A DNA stretch of 64,000 nucleotides from Tetragonia tetragonoides (taxonomy: Eukaryota > Streptophyta > Magnoliopsida > Caryophyllales > Aizoaceae), in NCBI GenBank assembly GCA_038025085.1, contig CM076144.1, forward strand, positions 20,653,501 through 20,717,500, in the 5' to 3' direction. Under the pieces are notes generated by a model, which worked only from the letters and a program-made list of their open reading frames with translations, had not been told where the DNA came from and searched no databases. Position 1 is the stretch's first letter. Every line of letters starts with the position of its first letter. Shown here one piece after another: positions 44,747 to 57,900 of this stretch. Both the position numbers and the translations under genes were made by a program.

Positions 44747-47213
44747 ATGAAATCCCAAGCTATTTTCATCATCATCTTCCTTCTCCTACATGTCTCTTCT
44801 CTAATACCGTTAACAACATCAACGACGTCGAGGAATTATCTCGAACGAGGTCATTCCTTGTCTGTTGAAGACACTTCTGTTTCAGCCTTCCTCACTTCCT
44901 CTGATAAAACCTTCACTTGTGGTTTCTATTGTGTTGGGAACAAAGCTAATGCTTATTGGTTCGCGATATGGTATACTAATTCTAAGGAAAAAACCGTCGT
45001 TTGGATGGCTAATCGAGACATGCCTGTTAATGGACATCGTTCAAGGATCACTCTAAGTGAATATGGGGGCTTTGTCTTAACTGATTTTGATGGCTCAATA
45101 GTTTGGCAAACCAACAAAAACTCAACGAATGTGGATCGAGCTGAGTTGCTCAACTCGGGTAACCTTGTGCTAAAAGACATGAACGGTAAATCTCTTTGGC
45201 AAAGCTTTGATTTTCCTACTGATACATTACTTCCTAGTCAGCTCTTTACTAAGAATATGAGACTCGTATCGAGGATTAATGGTCACATGCATGTTTGGTT
45301 CAGGGTATTATAGTTTCTTCTTTGATAGTGATAATGTGTTAAAAATAATTTATAATGGTCCTGAAATTGAGAGTCTCTATTGGCCTGCAAAAGGTAACAA
45401 CTATAATATGTATCAATTTGGGAGGTCAGTTTACAATAGTATTAGAGAACTGCAATGTTTAATGATATGGGCGCTTTTGTTTCTACTGATCGGCTACTAT
45501 TCAATGCTTCTGATATGGGGCGGGGTTTTCGAATCAAAAGGCAGTTAACAATGGACTATGATGGAAATTTGAGGCTGATCTATAGCCTCAATGAGTCATC
45601 TAGGTTGTGGGTTATTACATGGCAAGCTATTGCGCAACAATGTGATGTTCATGGTCTGTGGTAGGAATGGGATTTGTGATTACATACCGGAGGTGAGTTG
45701 CTCTTGCCCTCCTTACTACGAGCCTACTGATCCAGCCGATTGGAGCAAAGGTTGCAAGCCTAAGTTCCATAGAAGTCACAATGACACAAATCGATTTATA
45801 AAGATGCCCCATGTTGATTACTTTGGTTTCGATTTCAACCCCCTCGAAACTCAATCTGGTGTTACTTTTGAGTATTGTAAGAAACTCTGCTTGGAGGATC
45901 CCAATTGTCAAGCATTTAGCTATAGAATCACCGGGGAAGGGAGATGCTTTATAAAAGAATCCCTTTTCAATGGATTTCGATCTAATGATTTCCAAGGTAA
46001 CATATATCTAAGAGTTCCGAAAAATCTGCAAACTCCAGCATCAACAATGCTTAGATCGTCTCATCTTAATTGTGGTGATGGAAAAGATAAAATAAGCTTG
46101 TTGCAAAGTACGTATTACAGTACCCCCAATAAGCAAAGGTCTAAGTGGATTTATATGTACTCCTTTGCTTCAGTCATCTTTGTAGTTGAGGTCATTGTAT
46201 TAGTTGCTGGGTGGTTGATCCTTTTCAGGAAACATGATATGTCATCAACTATGGAAGCTGGGTATCGGGCCATTTCGAGTCAGTTTAGGTGCTTCAGCTA
46301 TAATGAGCTCAAGACGGCAACTAGCAAATTTAAGGATGTCCTAGGAATAGGCAGCTTTGGAGCTGTCTACAAAGGCTTTTTGGCGGACCAGAGGGTGGTG
46401 GCTGTGAAAAAATTAGGAAATTTATTTCAAGGGGATTAAGAATTTTGGGCAGAAGTAAGCACAATAGGTAGGATCAACCATATGAATCTAGCAAGGATGT
46501 GGGGTTTTTGTTCAGAAGGGAAACATAGACTTTTGGTGTATGAGTTTATTGAGAAGGGATCTTTGGACAAACACTTGTTCTCGTCGAACACTCATCTTGG
46601 ATGGAAAGAAAGGTTCAAAATCGCGATAGGCACAGCTAAAGGAGTAGCTTACCTTCACCATGAGTGTCTAGAATGGGTTATCCACTGTGATGTAAAACCC
46701 GAAAATATACTCCTCAACGAGGATTTTGAACCCAAAATTTCAGATTTTGGTCTAGCAAAGTTATGTCAAAGAGGTAATCACGGAATATTAGAATTGACAC
46801 AAATTTGAGGCACAAAAGGGTACATGGCTCCTGAGTGGGCAATGAACCTTCCTATTACTGCAAAGGTCGATGTCTATAGCTATGGAGTTGTCATCCTAGA
46901 GCTCGTAAAGGGAATTCGATTGTCAAATTGGGCTGTAGATGAACGTCTCGTTGAAGATGGAGCATTAGAACTAGTAAGGTATACTAGGTTGGCAAAGAGG
47001 AAATTATGGAATAATGCAGAAGAGTCATGGGTTGAAGACTTGGTTGATTCAAGATTGGAAGGAAATTTTAGCATGAAACAAGTTGCTGTAATGATTGAGG
47101 TAGGACTTTCATGCGTGGAGAAAGATAGAAATAAGAGACCATCGATGGAATCAGTTGCGCAAGTACTTGTAGAATACGAAGATGATACAATGCATATCCA
47201 AGACCAACTTTGA
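44747..47213 (+). pseudogene. S-domain receptor-like kinase 2, tandem paralogue, three frameshifts and two stops
   Basis: Same layout as the pseudogene at 38970: signal peptide from ATG at 44747, lectin domain (RNYLERGHSLSVED; VVWMANRDMPVNG), EGF-like (CDVHGL then CGRNGIC), PAN-like with paired Cys, a membrane span at about 46141-46215, and a non-RD kinase (GIGSFGAVYKG, VAVKK, HCDVKPENILL, DFGLAK, YMAPEWAMN). Frameshifts are near 45288, 45450 and 45660. A stop at 46437-46439 replaces Glu just after the glycine loop/VAVKK region, and one at 46806-46808 replaces Arg in the activation segment (the paralogue reads TRGTKGYMAPEW). None of these breaks is shared with receptor kinase 1, so the two copies decayed independently. 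Confidence 0.88.
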
Positions 47214-48142
47214 TGAGCTTATTCCACTAGCTAGTGTGGAACTCTGTGTTTTCTCGGTAAACTATCTATCAATTAGTTGTTATCTTTTTCAATTCGAATA
47301 TTTAGCTTTGTATGTTGCTTAAGTTAAAACTGTATGCTTTAATCTAAAAAAAATGTTATAGCGATATCGTTTATGAATTTTGTTTGTTGGTACGTGGTGA
47401 GTAGCTGAATTACCATAAATTAAAATACTAGTTTAGGCCCGTGTGTTATACGTGATATTGTTTCCATACTTTGGAAAATATTGTTCTAGTAACTTTTTAT
47501 TTCTTAACATGTTCAAATAAATGAGTCGTTTGAGCGTGTCAATTTCGATTTCCAATACATAAAATCTTGGCTACACCTAGGTAAATATACCTATCTAACT
47601 GCTCCCAAAGCTATTAGATTTGGGCCTTACGTGTTGACCAGTTCACAATCAAAGTTTTCCGGACTCTAGGCTTGGTGATTCATTCTCTGGGAGTACCTAG
47701 CTCAATGCTCCCACGAGCATCGATAAGTAAAAATAAGTTTAATTCAGTAAAAATAAAGTCCAGTTTAGTAAATTGAAATATAATTTTTGATAAATATAGA
47801 TTTAGTAAAAAAAAGTTCAATTTAAAAAAATTCAGTTCATGATCAGTTCAATAAATTTCTGATCAATTTAGTATTGTGCAAAAAAATTCAGTTAAAAAAA
47901 TTAAAGAAAATAAGGTCTAAGTTTTCCAGGCTCTAGGCCTGGTGATTTATTCTCCGGAGTACCTAGCTCGATGCTCCTGACACGTTATTTCCAATCTCAA
48001 TACAAAGTTACTAGAAATGAAGACAAAACAGTGACACAAGTCAACTAATAACCAATCTAACAAAGTCAACTAATAACCAATCTAACAAAGTAAACTAATA
48101 ACCAATCTAAAATTAAAGACCATTCATCCTTGTTTTATGTTT
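47214..48142. repeat. Intergenic with a ~70-bp direct repeat and a 25-bp tandem repeat
   Basis: The pair at 47655-47722 and 47917-47985 shares AGTTTTCC, CTCTAGGC, TGGTGATT, TTCTC, GAGTACCTAGCTC and ATGCTCC in order. AGTCAACTAATAACCAATCT repeats three times with a ~25-bp period at 48036-48110. No gene is seen. Confidence 0.75.
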
Positions 48143-48145
48143 TTA

Positions 48146-48501
48146 GGGTGTATTCTTTTCCACTTATTTTCATTGATTCTTATTGATTGGGTAAGGTTCT
48201 ACCAATGATTCTTACTGATTCGATAAGGTATTGTTACTGATTTCCACTGATTCGCTAAGGTACTTTCACTGATTCAGTGGTCCGGGACCACTGATTCTCA
48301 CTGATTCAGTAAGTTCAAGTCACTGATTCTGTGAATAGGAATGTGTGTTCCACCACTAATTTTCACTGACTGGGTAAAGTCCTACCACTGATTCTCACTG
48401 ATTCAGTAAGGTCTTGCCACTAATTTCCACTGATTGGGTAAGGTCCTGCCACTGATTCCCACTAATTGGGTAATATCCAATAAGTAGAAAAGAACACACC
48501 C
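48146..48501. mobile_element. Tourist-like MITE, family with CACTGATT repeats, copy 1
   Basis: Ends GGGTGTATTCTTTTCCACTT and, inverted, GGGTGTGTTCTTTTCTACTT; TTA on both sides (48143-48145, 48502-48504). The interior is an array of CCACTGATTCTCACTGATTC and GGTAAGGTCCT-like units. A second copy lies inverted at 60573-60908. Confidence 0.85.
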
Positions 48502-48504
48502 TTA

Positions 48505-49176
48505 GTAATTGTTTTTTTAGAACAACATCTAGGAATTCCTTATAGGATCCGAATCAGACTCTTATTTACTTTCTTTTCTACACAAAAACTTTTATAAAAG
48601 CATTCTACAATAAGACATGGAATTTTTTGTGAAAAATAAGGATAATAATTAATTTGTGAATAATAAGTCACCTTTATTCTTTATAATTCCTCACCGTGGT
48701 ACGGTCTTATTGTTTTTTCTAATCATTCTCTAATCGTATTCCAGATTATACCACACCATGATGACCACAAAATGTAATGTCATTTTTGTATTTGTCTCCA
48801 AGATAGGCACGAAGTATTATATTTTTCCATATGTCCTAAAATCTATTAAATTAGGGTGACTTATTGTAAAAGTCAACGTTTTGTAAAATAATTATTATAA
48901 ATTTCATAAAATTGCAATTCTTTATATGCACGAGTCATATATAAAGAAACAACAAGTCTTGTATGAGACTAATTCACAGAAACTTTGGGTCACTCTTTAG
49001 AAATATAAGAGTTGCTTATGGTGAGGAGTGACCCCCTCTCTCACCAAAAATTACGAAAATATCGTTTTATAGAAGTTTTTGTATATAGGGAAACCCAGAA
49101 GGCTTAATTTGGTTCCCCGTCGATGAATTTACAATATAACTTTATCACTCTGACTATCTCAGGCCAACCAACATGT
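48505..49176. other. Intergenic, no gene seen
   Basis: AT-rich, no repeats or coding signal that I can support. Confidence 0.5.
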
Positions 49177-49499
49177 CTTGTGTGGACTTAATCCACCGTA
49201 GACCAAGTAATTTTAAGGGATGACTACAGGTGAAGTAGGGGGTGGCTCCAGGTAAAGTAGGAGGGTGGCTCCAGGTGAAGTAATTTTGAGTAATTTTAAG
49301 GGGTAGCTCTAGGTGAAGTAAGGGGTGGCTTCAGGTGAAGTAAGGAGTGGCTCCAGGTGAAGTAGAGGTGGTGCCAAGCATAAATTTGAGGGGTTGACTC
49401 TAGGTGAAGTAGGGTGACTCCACTTTTAGAGGGGGTGGTTTCAGGTGAAGTAAGGGGTGACTCCAATTATTGGTCCACCATAGACTAAGTCCACACAAG
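49177..49499. mobile_element. Inverted-repeat unit filled with GGTGAAGTA repeats (candidate MITE)
   Basis: CTTGTGTGGACTTAATCC at the left is repeated, inverted, at the right as CTTGTGTGGACTTAGTCT. Between them lie about eight imperfect units GGGGTGGCTCCAGGTGAAGT of 20-25 bp. I could not find a matching target duplication. Confidence 0.55.
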
Positions 49500-49970
49500 T
49501 TTTTGTACAACCCAACGGCTATAGGGCCAGACTATTTCAGTCACGTGACGTTCATTGAAGGCACAATTATGTAAAAAATTTTATATGGACCTATGTCCAT
49601 CCAACTTGGATGGACCACAATGGCATTGTGGTAATTAATTTAAAAATCGTGGGTGTTTTATTAATAAAAAAAGCCAATCCCTATTTTTTTCATTCCCCGC
49701 GCTGCTCAAAACCGTTTCTCTCTCCTCTTTTATATTTTCTCTCTCTCTTCTTCGTGCTTCAACAAACGAAACCGCGCTCTTCTTTCTCTCTCTTCTTCGT
49801 GCTTCAACAACCAAAATCGAACTGCTCATCCATGGCTTCTCTCTCCATTATTCAGTTTCTTTTTCACTCTCTTCATCCTCGCTTTTTGTTGTTTTGATTT
49901 CTCCACTTCTCCCTCTTTCTGTTTCGCGATTTTTTGAGCTCAATTTTGCTTATTTTGAGCTTAAATTGTG

Positions 49971-52900
49971 ATGGATTTTTGTGATTCAATGATTGTTGAT
50001 GATGATTATGAAGTTCCTGTTGGTGCATTGGTTGATGACATTGCAATTGTTGAAGATTGTTTACTATCTGATGGAAAAGGGTCTCATCAAACCGATCAAG
50101 AAATTGTTGATCAAATTAGGTGTTCTGTTGAGGAAATAGGTATTTTTCTTTTCTTTTTGTTATTTATCTTTTATTGATTAATTTGATACTTTTAATGTCT
50201 ATTAATTCTCGTTTTTTTTGTTCATATGTATTGTAAGCATTGTTCATTTTATGATATTTATTTGTTCATATCTTATTTGTTGAATGTTCATATTGTCAAT
50301 GTATGCTTTTGTTTATATCTGTTATATTGAATGTTCAACTCTGTTATATTAAATGTTCATATGTATTGTAAGTATTGTTCATTTTATAATATTTATTTGT
50401 TCATATCTGATTTGTTGAATGTTCATATTGTAAATGTATGCTTGTTCATATGTATTGTAAGCATTGTTCATTTTATAATATTTATTTGTTCATATCTAAT
50501 TTGTTCAATGTTCATATTGTAAATGTATGCTTTTGTTCATATCTGTTATATTGAATGTTCAACTCTGATATATTGAATGTTCATATGTATTGTAAGCATT
50601 GTTCATTCTATAATATTAATTTGTTCATATCTGATTTGTTGAATGTTCATATTGTAAATGTATGCTTGTTCATATGTATTGTAAGCATTGTTCATTTTAT
50701 AATATTTATTTATATTTGATTTGTTCAATGTACATATTGTAAATGTATGCTTTTGTTCATATCTGTTATATTGAATGTTCAACTTTGATATATTGAATCT
50801 TCATATGTAGTGTAAGCATTGTTGATTTTTATAATATTTTATTTGTTCATATCTAATTTGTTCAATTTTCATATTTGTTCATAGTTGTTCTTTAAATTGT
50901 GACGTTCATGTTCATATCTAGAATGTTCATATGTGTGATATTGAATGTTCATATCTGATATATTGAATGTTGTTGATATATTGAATGTTCAAATGTGATA
51001 TATTGAATGTTTGATATCTGATAATTTGATTTGTTCATTAAATTTTAAATTTATTTGTTCATTAGTTTGTTGTTAAATTGTGATGTTCATTAATTGTTCA
51101 TACATTTTTTTGGTTTTTTTTGAAGTTTCTGATGGAGCAATGGTCGATGAAATTCGTATTGCGCAGAAAGGTTATCTGAAAGGTCTTGAACAAAATGCTG
51201 AAGAAATTATTGATGAAATTAACAGTGCGCTTTTTTCTGTTGAGGAACCAGATATTTTATATCTTAATAGGTTCATGAATTTTAGGTTATTCATATGTAA
51301 TACATGAATTGTTCATTTTCTATTAATTGTTTGTTCTTATCTTATATATGAATGTTCATATTTTGTATATTTGTTTATGTTTTTCTTTTATGCTCACTGA
51401 AACTTTGATTGTTCATTATTTTTATGCTCATTGAACTTTTTGATTGACCATGTTTGTTCATAGACTTGCTAACATGTGGTCATAGACTTTCTCAATTATG
51501 TTCATAAACTTACTCACAAATGTTCATAGAGATTTGACTACATGTTCATGGAGACACTAGATTATAAGCACTTGCAGTAGTGTACTGCACTGTTTGTCTA
51601 GCAGTCCTTTTGCCATCATTTCCATACTTTCTCTAAACAGCCTTTTTAACCTTCAAATTTTACTCTTGCTTCTGTTTACAGTCTTGTGTTCATATCTTTG
51701 TTCATAGACTTGCTAAGATGTGGTCATAGACTTTCTCAATTATGTTCATAAACTTACTCACAAATGTTCATAGAGATTTGACTATATGTTCATAGAAACA
51801 GTCAGGATTATAAGCACTTTGCAGTATTGTACTGCACTGTTTGTCTAGCAGTCCTGTTGCCATCATTTCCATACTTTCTCTAAACAACCTTTTTTAACCT
51901 GCAAATTTTACTCTTGCTTCTGTTTACAGTCTTGTGTTCATATCTTATATCTGAAATGTTCATATATCTGATATTGTTTGTTCATACAGTAAACATTTTA
52001 TTTTGTGCTTATATGTTATTTATTATTTCCTATTTTACAGGACCATCTGAAAATTTAGATTTAGTTGGCCGTACTTGCAAGAATGTTGAAGAAGCTTATG
52101 CATTGTATAATGATTATGCTTATAGGAAGGGCTTTAGCATTAGAAAGGGAAAACAGAGGTGTAAGGCTGGGTCCACTGATATTTTAATGAAGTTGTTTTA
52201 TTGTTCACGTAATGGAGTTAAAGATTGTAAGCGTAAGCATACTAGGTCGTATTCTAGGATTGATACTCAAGGGATTTGGTTAAGTACGAAGCATGTGCTT
52301 GAGCATAATCATTCTTTGTGTGTTTCAAGCAAGCGTCATCTTCTTCGTTCTCAAAGAGGAATAACCAAGAATGATTTGATGTTTCTTTTGATGTTGAAGA
52401 AAAGTGCTGTCCCAATTGCTGATGGAATAAGATTGCTTAAGAAGCAAAGTGTGGGGTCTCCACATTTGAGATTCACTTCTAGGGATGCTTACAATAGTTT
52501 GGTAATGCACGATAGGATGAATTTTGATGGGAGCGATTCAAATGCTTTGATAGAAACTCTTAAGAAACGGAGAAGTAATGAAGCTGATTTTTTCATTGAT
52601 TTTGAGGTTGATTCTGATTCTAGATTGTGTAGTTTGTTTTGGAGGGATGGACAAATGAAGAAACAGTATGAGTCTTTTGGGGATTTGTTAGTTATGATAC
52701 AACTTATCGTACTAACAAATATAATATGATGTGTGGTCCATTTGTTGGTATGAATGAGCATGGTTTGAATATTATGTTTGGTTGTGGATTAATGTTGAAT
52801 GAGAGGACCGAGTCTTTTTTGTGGCTCTATGACACTTTCTTGACTTCCATGGGGGGGAAACAACTTGTTACTTTGATGACAGATCAGAGTTTTGCTATGT

Positions 52901-54920
52901 CGGCTGCAATAAAAGATGTTTTTCCTGAGTCAAGGCATCGACTTTGCGTATGGCAAATTGGTGAAAGCTCTAAGAAGAATATACCAGATTTAAGGAATCA
53001 GCAATGTTTTGTTGATCTGCTTAACTATTTACTGAAGTACACCGATTCAGAGGCTGAGTTTCAGAAGCAGTGGACAAGGCAATTTTACCATAAAAATTGA
53101 ATTTTCAAACCATGCATAAAAGTAATGCCTGTAAAACCATGTTCATAAATTTTTCCACATTTTGTTCATAAATCTTGTACTAGTGTTCATAAACCTTCAA
53201 CTAATGTTCATATGCTTACATCACTTGAGTTTCTCCCCTGCACCATAGTCCCTATAAAATATTTTTCTTACAAATAGAAAACAAGCATTAAAACTGGTCA
53301 TTTGCAAAGCACATATATGGTTAATCTGTTTACTTGCCAGTTGTTCATTTAGTTCTTTTTTGTTGTTCATAAGTTTTGTGCTAATTGTACATACTTTTTA
53401 TTGCTCTTGTTTTTCAATTTACTTTACTGTTTTCAAGCACGTCAGAATCATTTTTGTGTATAAAACAATGTTCATAAGCTTTTCTACCTATGTTCATAAG
53501 CCTTTGTACTAATGTTCATAAACGTTGTACTAATGTTCATAAAATCTTCAGATAAGGTTCATAAACCTACTTCCTTCTTGTTTTTCATAAGTTTTATGCT
53601 AATTGTTCATACATTTTTTCATTGCTATTTACTTTACTGTTTTTCACGCATGTCAGAATCATTTCGGTGTCTCTAAAACAATGTTCATAAACTTTTCTAC
53701 CTATGTTCATAAACCTTTGTACTAATGTTCATATACTTTGTACTAATGTTCATATACCTTGTACTAATATTCATAAACCTTGTACTAATGTTCATTAAAC
53801 CTTTAGATAATGTTCATAAACCTACTTCCTTCTTGTTGGTCATAAGTTTTATGCTAATTGTTCATACATTGTTTATTTCTATGGTTTTTTCAATTTACTT
53901 TACTCTTTGCTTTGTCAGGTTGGTTTCTACATATAAATGTCATAATAACTCTTGGTTAGAAAAGTTATTTTTAGTGAAGGTAAAGTGGTGTCCAGCCTTT
54001 AACAAAGATTATTTTTCTGGTGGTGTATTATCCTCGCAACGGAGTGAAAGTACTCATCATGCATTGAATGAAAGAGTTTATAAAACCACTGGACTTTTGG
54101 CTTTTTATGGTGCCTTTACTGACATTGTATCTGAATGGAGAAGCAAAGAAAAAGATGAGGATTTTAGATGCTAGCAAGGTTGCCTAATATGGCAGTGAGC
54201 ACTGCCAAACTTCTTTCATTTGCTAGACAGATTTATACCATCAAGATTTTTCTTCTATTTGAGGTACAGTTCATCAAGGGTACATCATGCCATCAGGTTT
54301 GGGTGAAGTCTGAGAATAATATCGTAACTTTTCATTTTTGGATTCCAGATGTTGATACCATAAAGCATGAAGTTCAATTCAACCAAGAAGATCATTCAAT
54401 TTTTTGCACTTGCAAGATGATACTAGAGGTTGGAATATTGTGTTGTCATTGTTTGTGTATCATGAATATCAACTGTGTAGACACCATACCTGAGTTGTAC
54501 ATAAATAAGAGATGGTTAAAGAAGAAGGAGGATGAAAGTGAAATGGTTGATTACAATACTATTGCTTCAATAAATGGAGATATCCAATCTGGTTCTATTT
54601 GGAGGACACATATGGTTAGGAAGTTTGTCACTTTGTTGTCAGCTAGTCAAGATAATCGTAAAGCTCAAGAGAACTGTGAGGCAGCTTTCAAAACAGCAAA
54701 AGAAAATGTCATTATTGAAGTTGGTCCTATATTTTTCAAAGAATCATTTGAAAAGGGTTTGCATTCTGGTTGCAATGTTCAAAATCCCAGTGGTAGTAGA
54801 GCAAAATGCAAAGATGACGACAATTTACGCAGGGTAAGTATAATTGAAAAGAAATATAAGCAAATCAGAGCACGCAAGCGTAGTGCTTTGAAAACTGTTG
54901 TGCGTACAAGAAAGCTGTGA
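49971..54920 (+). pseudogene. FAR1/FHY3-type MULE transposase, multi-exon, broken
   Basis: Exon 1 (49971-50139) codes for an acidic N-terminus; exon 2 (51126 to about 51251) codes for a related segment (VSDGAMVDEI against VGALVDDIAI), suggesting exon duplication. Exon 3 starts at 52041 after TTTTACAG and holds the FAR1 DNA-binding domain (YNDYAYRKGFSIRKGK, Cys residues of CSRNGVKDC, HVLEHNHSL). The MULE core follows, with Asp in VYDTTYRTNKYN (52694-52729) and in LMTDQSFAMSAAI (about 52870-52912). A further exon from about 53918 resumes after a stop at 53098, with CPAFNKDYFSGG and SSQRSESTHH, and then a SWIM zinc finger (CTCKMILEVGILCCHCLC, about 54409-54462). Frameshifts lie near 52692 and 54170, and the exon 2 donor seems lost. 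Host FAR1 proteins are transcription factors derived from this family. Confidence 0.85.
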
Positions 54921-57900
54921 AGTCGTCATTGCATTCACCTCCTCTATCTCCAATCAATGAAGGTGAGTATCTTATTCATCCGGCTGCTGGTGGTTCTGAT
55001 CTCATGCATAGTTCTAGTTCCAAACCCCTTCCACTTCCTGTTTCTGCATCTCTGAGCTAATGTTTTGCAGGTTAGTGCTTAAGCTTTTGATTATGAATTT
55101 GAAGATTTTTTCTTAAGCTTTGGTTTTTGACTATTTTAAATATTTTATTGTGTAGGTGTCTCTCTTACTGTATGAGATGAAAAGAAGAAAAGAAGTTCTA
55201 TTTTTTTGGAAGATTTTTTTGTTTGGAAGCAACAAGACGTTGCTGTTGAAGCAAATTAGTTTTACTATAGTTTACACTCAAATGTAATAGATCGCACAGT
55301 GATATATAATTAGCTTCATATTTGTAAAGATGTTGATTGGAAGTAACTATTTTAATGTTCATTGCTATAAATGTTCATTTTTCAGTCATTGCTATAAATG
55401 TTCATAGAGCTTGATGACAATGTTCATAGAGCTTCAAGCATATGTTCACAAAGTCTGATGCACATGTTGACAGATGTTGGTGCATAGAGCTTTATATCTT
55501 GCTGCAGATATGTTCATAAAAGAGTGATGTTTGTGCACTTTTTTGCTGTATCTTTTTGCTGTTGCAGTGCTGTTCACAAAATAATTTGTAGGCAAGGAAA
55601 GAACATATGTTCATTTTCATATATGCATTTGTCACAAAGATTGATGCATATGTTCATATGTTTGTTAATGAGATTCAGAGTTCTTTACCTCTTTACTTCA
55701 TTTATATCTAGTTCATAAAGACTTGATATGATTATAATTCAGGTTAAATTCTTAATGTTTGGTTGATTCTGCAAGCACTTCTGTCAGTTCAACATCCCTA
55801 TAATTTTTTCCTATAAAGTTATATGCATATGTTCATAAATTTATGTGCAGTTGTTCATAAAGTCATATGCATATGTTCATAAATTTGTGTGCATTTGTTC
55901 ATAGAGGTATTTGCAATTGTTCATTCATTTATTTTTAACTCTTCTTCAGAGCAATTACTTTCTTTTACAACTCTATTACAATGTTCATATACTTTTCTTG
56001 TTGTGTTCATAAACCTTTTACTAATGTTCATACTCCTTTCAACTAATGTTTATAAACCTTGTACTAATGTTCATAACTTTTTAATTAATGTTCATAAACT
56101 TTTCTACTCCTTTCTTGTTGTTTATAAGTTCTATGCTAAATGCTCATATTTTTATTTTGGTATTGTTTTTTGCAATTTACTTTACTGTTTTCAAGCATGT
56201 CAGAATATTTTGATCTGTCTAAAACAATGTTCATCAATTTTTTTACCTGTGTTCATAGACCTTGTACTAATGTTCATAAACATTGCACTAATGTTCACAA
56301 ACCTTCAGATATTGTTCATAAACTTACTTCTTTGTTGTTGTTCATAAGTTTTACACCAATGTTCACAAATAGTGCACTAATATTCATAAATATTCTACCT
56401 AATGTTCATAAAAAGTGTACTAGTGTTCATTAACTTCCTACTAATATTCATAAATTCAGACAAGAGTTATAAGGTGACAAAACAGATTGTACAATGCACA
56501 TCTTTATCCTTGTGGGGGCATCACACAACAAAGCTTGTTGAATTCACTCCCATGAGTATACTATTTTGCTCTGAATAAAAGTTGAATTTTGAAAACAAGT
56601 ATTTGAGGAATTTACATTCTAGGTGCATTTTTACAGATTGTTCTTCAATTTCAAAAAAACCTATTCTAGGATTTTTCATTGTTCTTGTCTCCTCTCCTTC
56701 ATCAACACTTTTGCATCTTGAATTACATACTCCTTGTACTCATTCACGCTGCTCATCAAAAGCTTTGCGCAATATTTTGCTCTTAGCTTCATTAACACCG
56801 TATTCTGTAAAATAAATCAAAAAAACAACAAGCTAAAGTCAGAATTTTTTTGTTTCTTTGAGATAAAATTAATGATGTTTAAATAACAAGCTTACATCAT
56901 TTTTTCTCAGCCCCAATTCCCAATTTTCCTCATCTCCATAGTATGTCTACATATGCCTCATGCAATAAATGGCACAATCTATTTTGTTTCGCCCGGTCTT
57001 CCATGGCATTTTAACCACATGTTGCTCATATTCAAAAATCTTGTTGCCTTTTTCAATTCCTTTATCCATTAAGTATTGACCATAAGCAAAAGCCTACAAA
57101 GAACAACAAAAAGACCATCAATTACGCACATAATTAGCCTAGACCTAGACAACTTGAAAAAGCAAATAAAAAAAAGAATAGCTATAGCAATGAGCTATGC
57201 TGCAAGTTAAAGGCTCAAAGGTCAAGTGCATAGGGTTAGCATGATTAGTATAGTCAATAGTTTATCAACAGAAAGCTTTTACAATCATTAAAGTAAACAT
57301 TCCAGCACATGTTCGTAAGGGTACAAGCAGATGTTCATAGGGTCAGAGTCACATGTTCATAGGTTACAAACATATGTTCACATATGTTCATTGGTTTTGA
57401 TGAACATGTTCATAAGCTTTGTTGCACATGTTCATAATGGCGCAGTAACATGTTCATAAGGTTACAAACAGATGTTCATAGGGATACCAACAAATGTTCA
57501 TGGGTTACAAGCACATGTTCATAGACAATCTAATACATTTTATAGAGATACTAGGAGTTATTCATAAACCTACTTAGCATTTTTTCATAAATCATAGGAA
57601 TTGAGATTGATTCCACATTTTCATAAGATTGATTCCACATGTTTATAAGGTTACTAGCAGATGTTCATAGGGCTACAAGCACAGGTTCATAGAGATATTA
57701 GCATAATTTTATAAACAAACTATACAGATGATTAGAAGTGATTTTACCAAGTCTCTAGGAGTATCACCATATTTCTCTTCAAGCTTCACACCTCTTGGCA
57801 GAGTAATATTGTCAATAACTTCATACCTCTCAAGCTTGAAGTTTATGCAAACCAAATAGAAATGGTCATGCTTAGGAACAATGAAGAAAACCTGAGAAAG

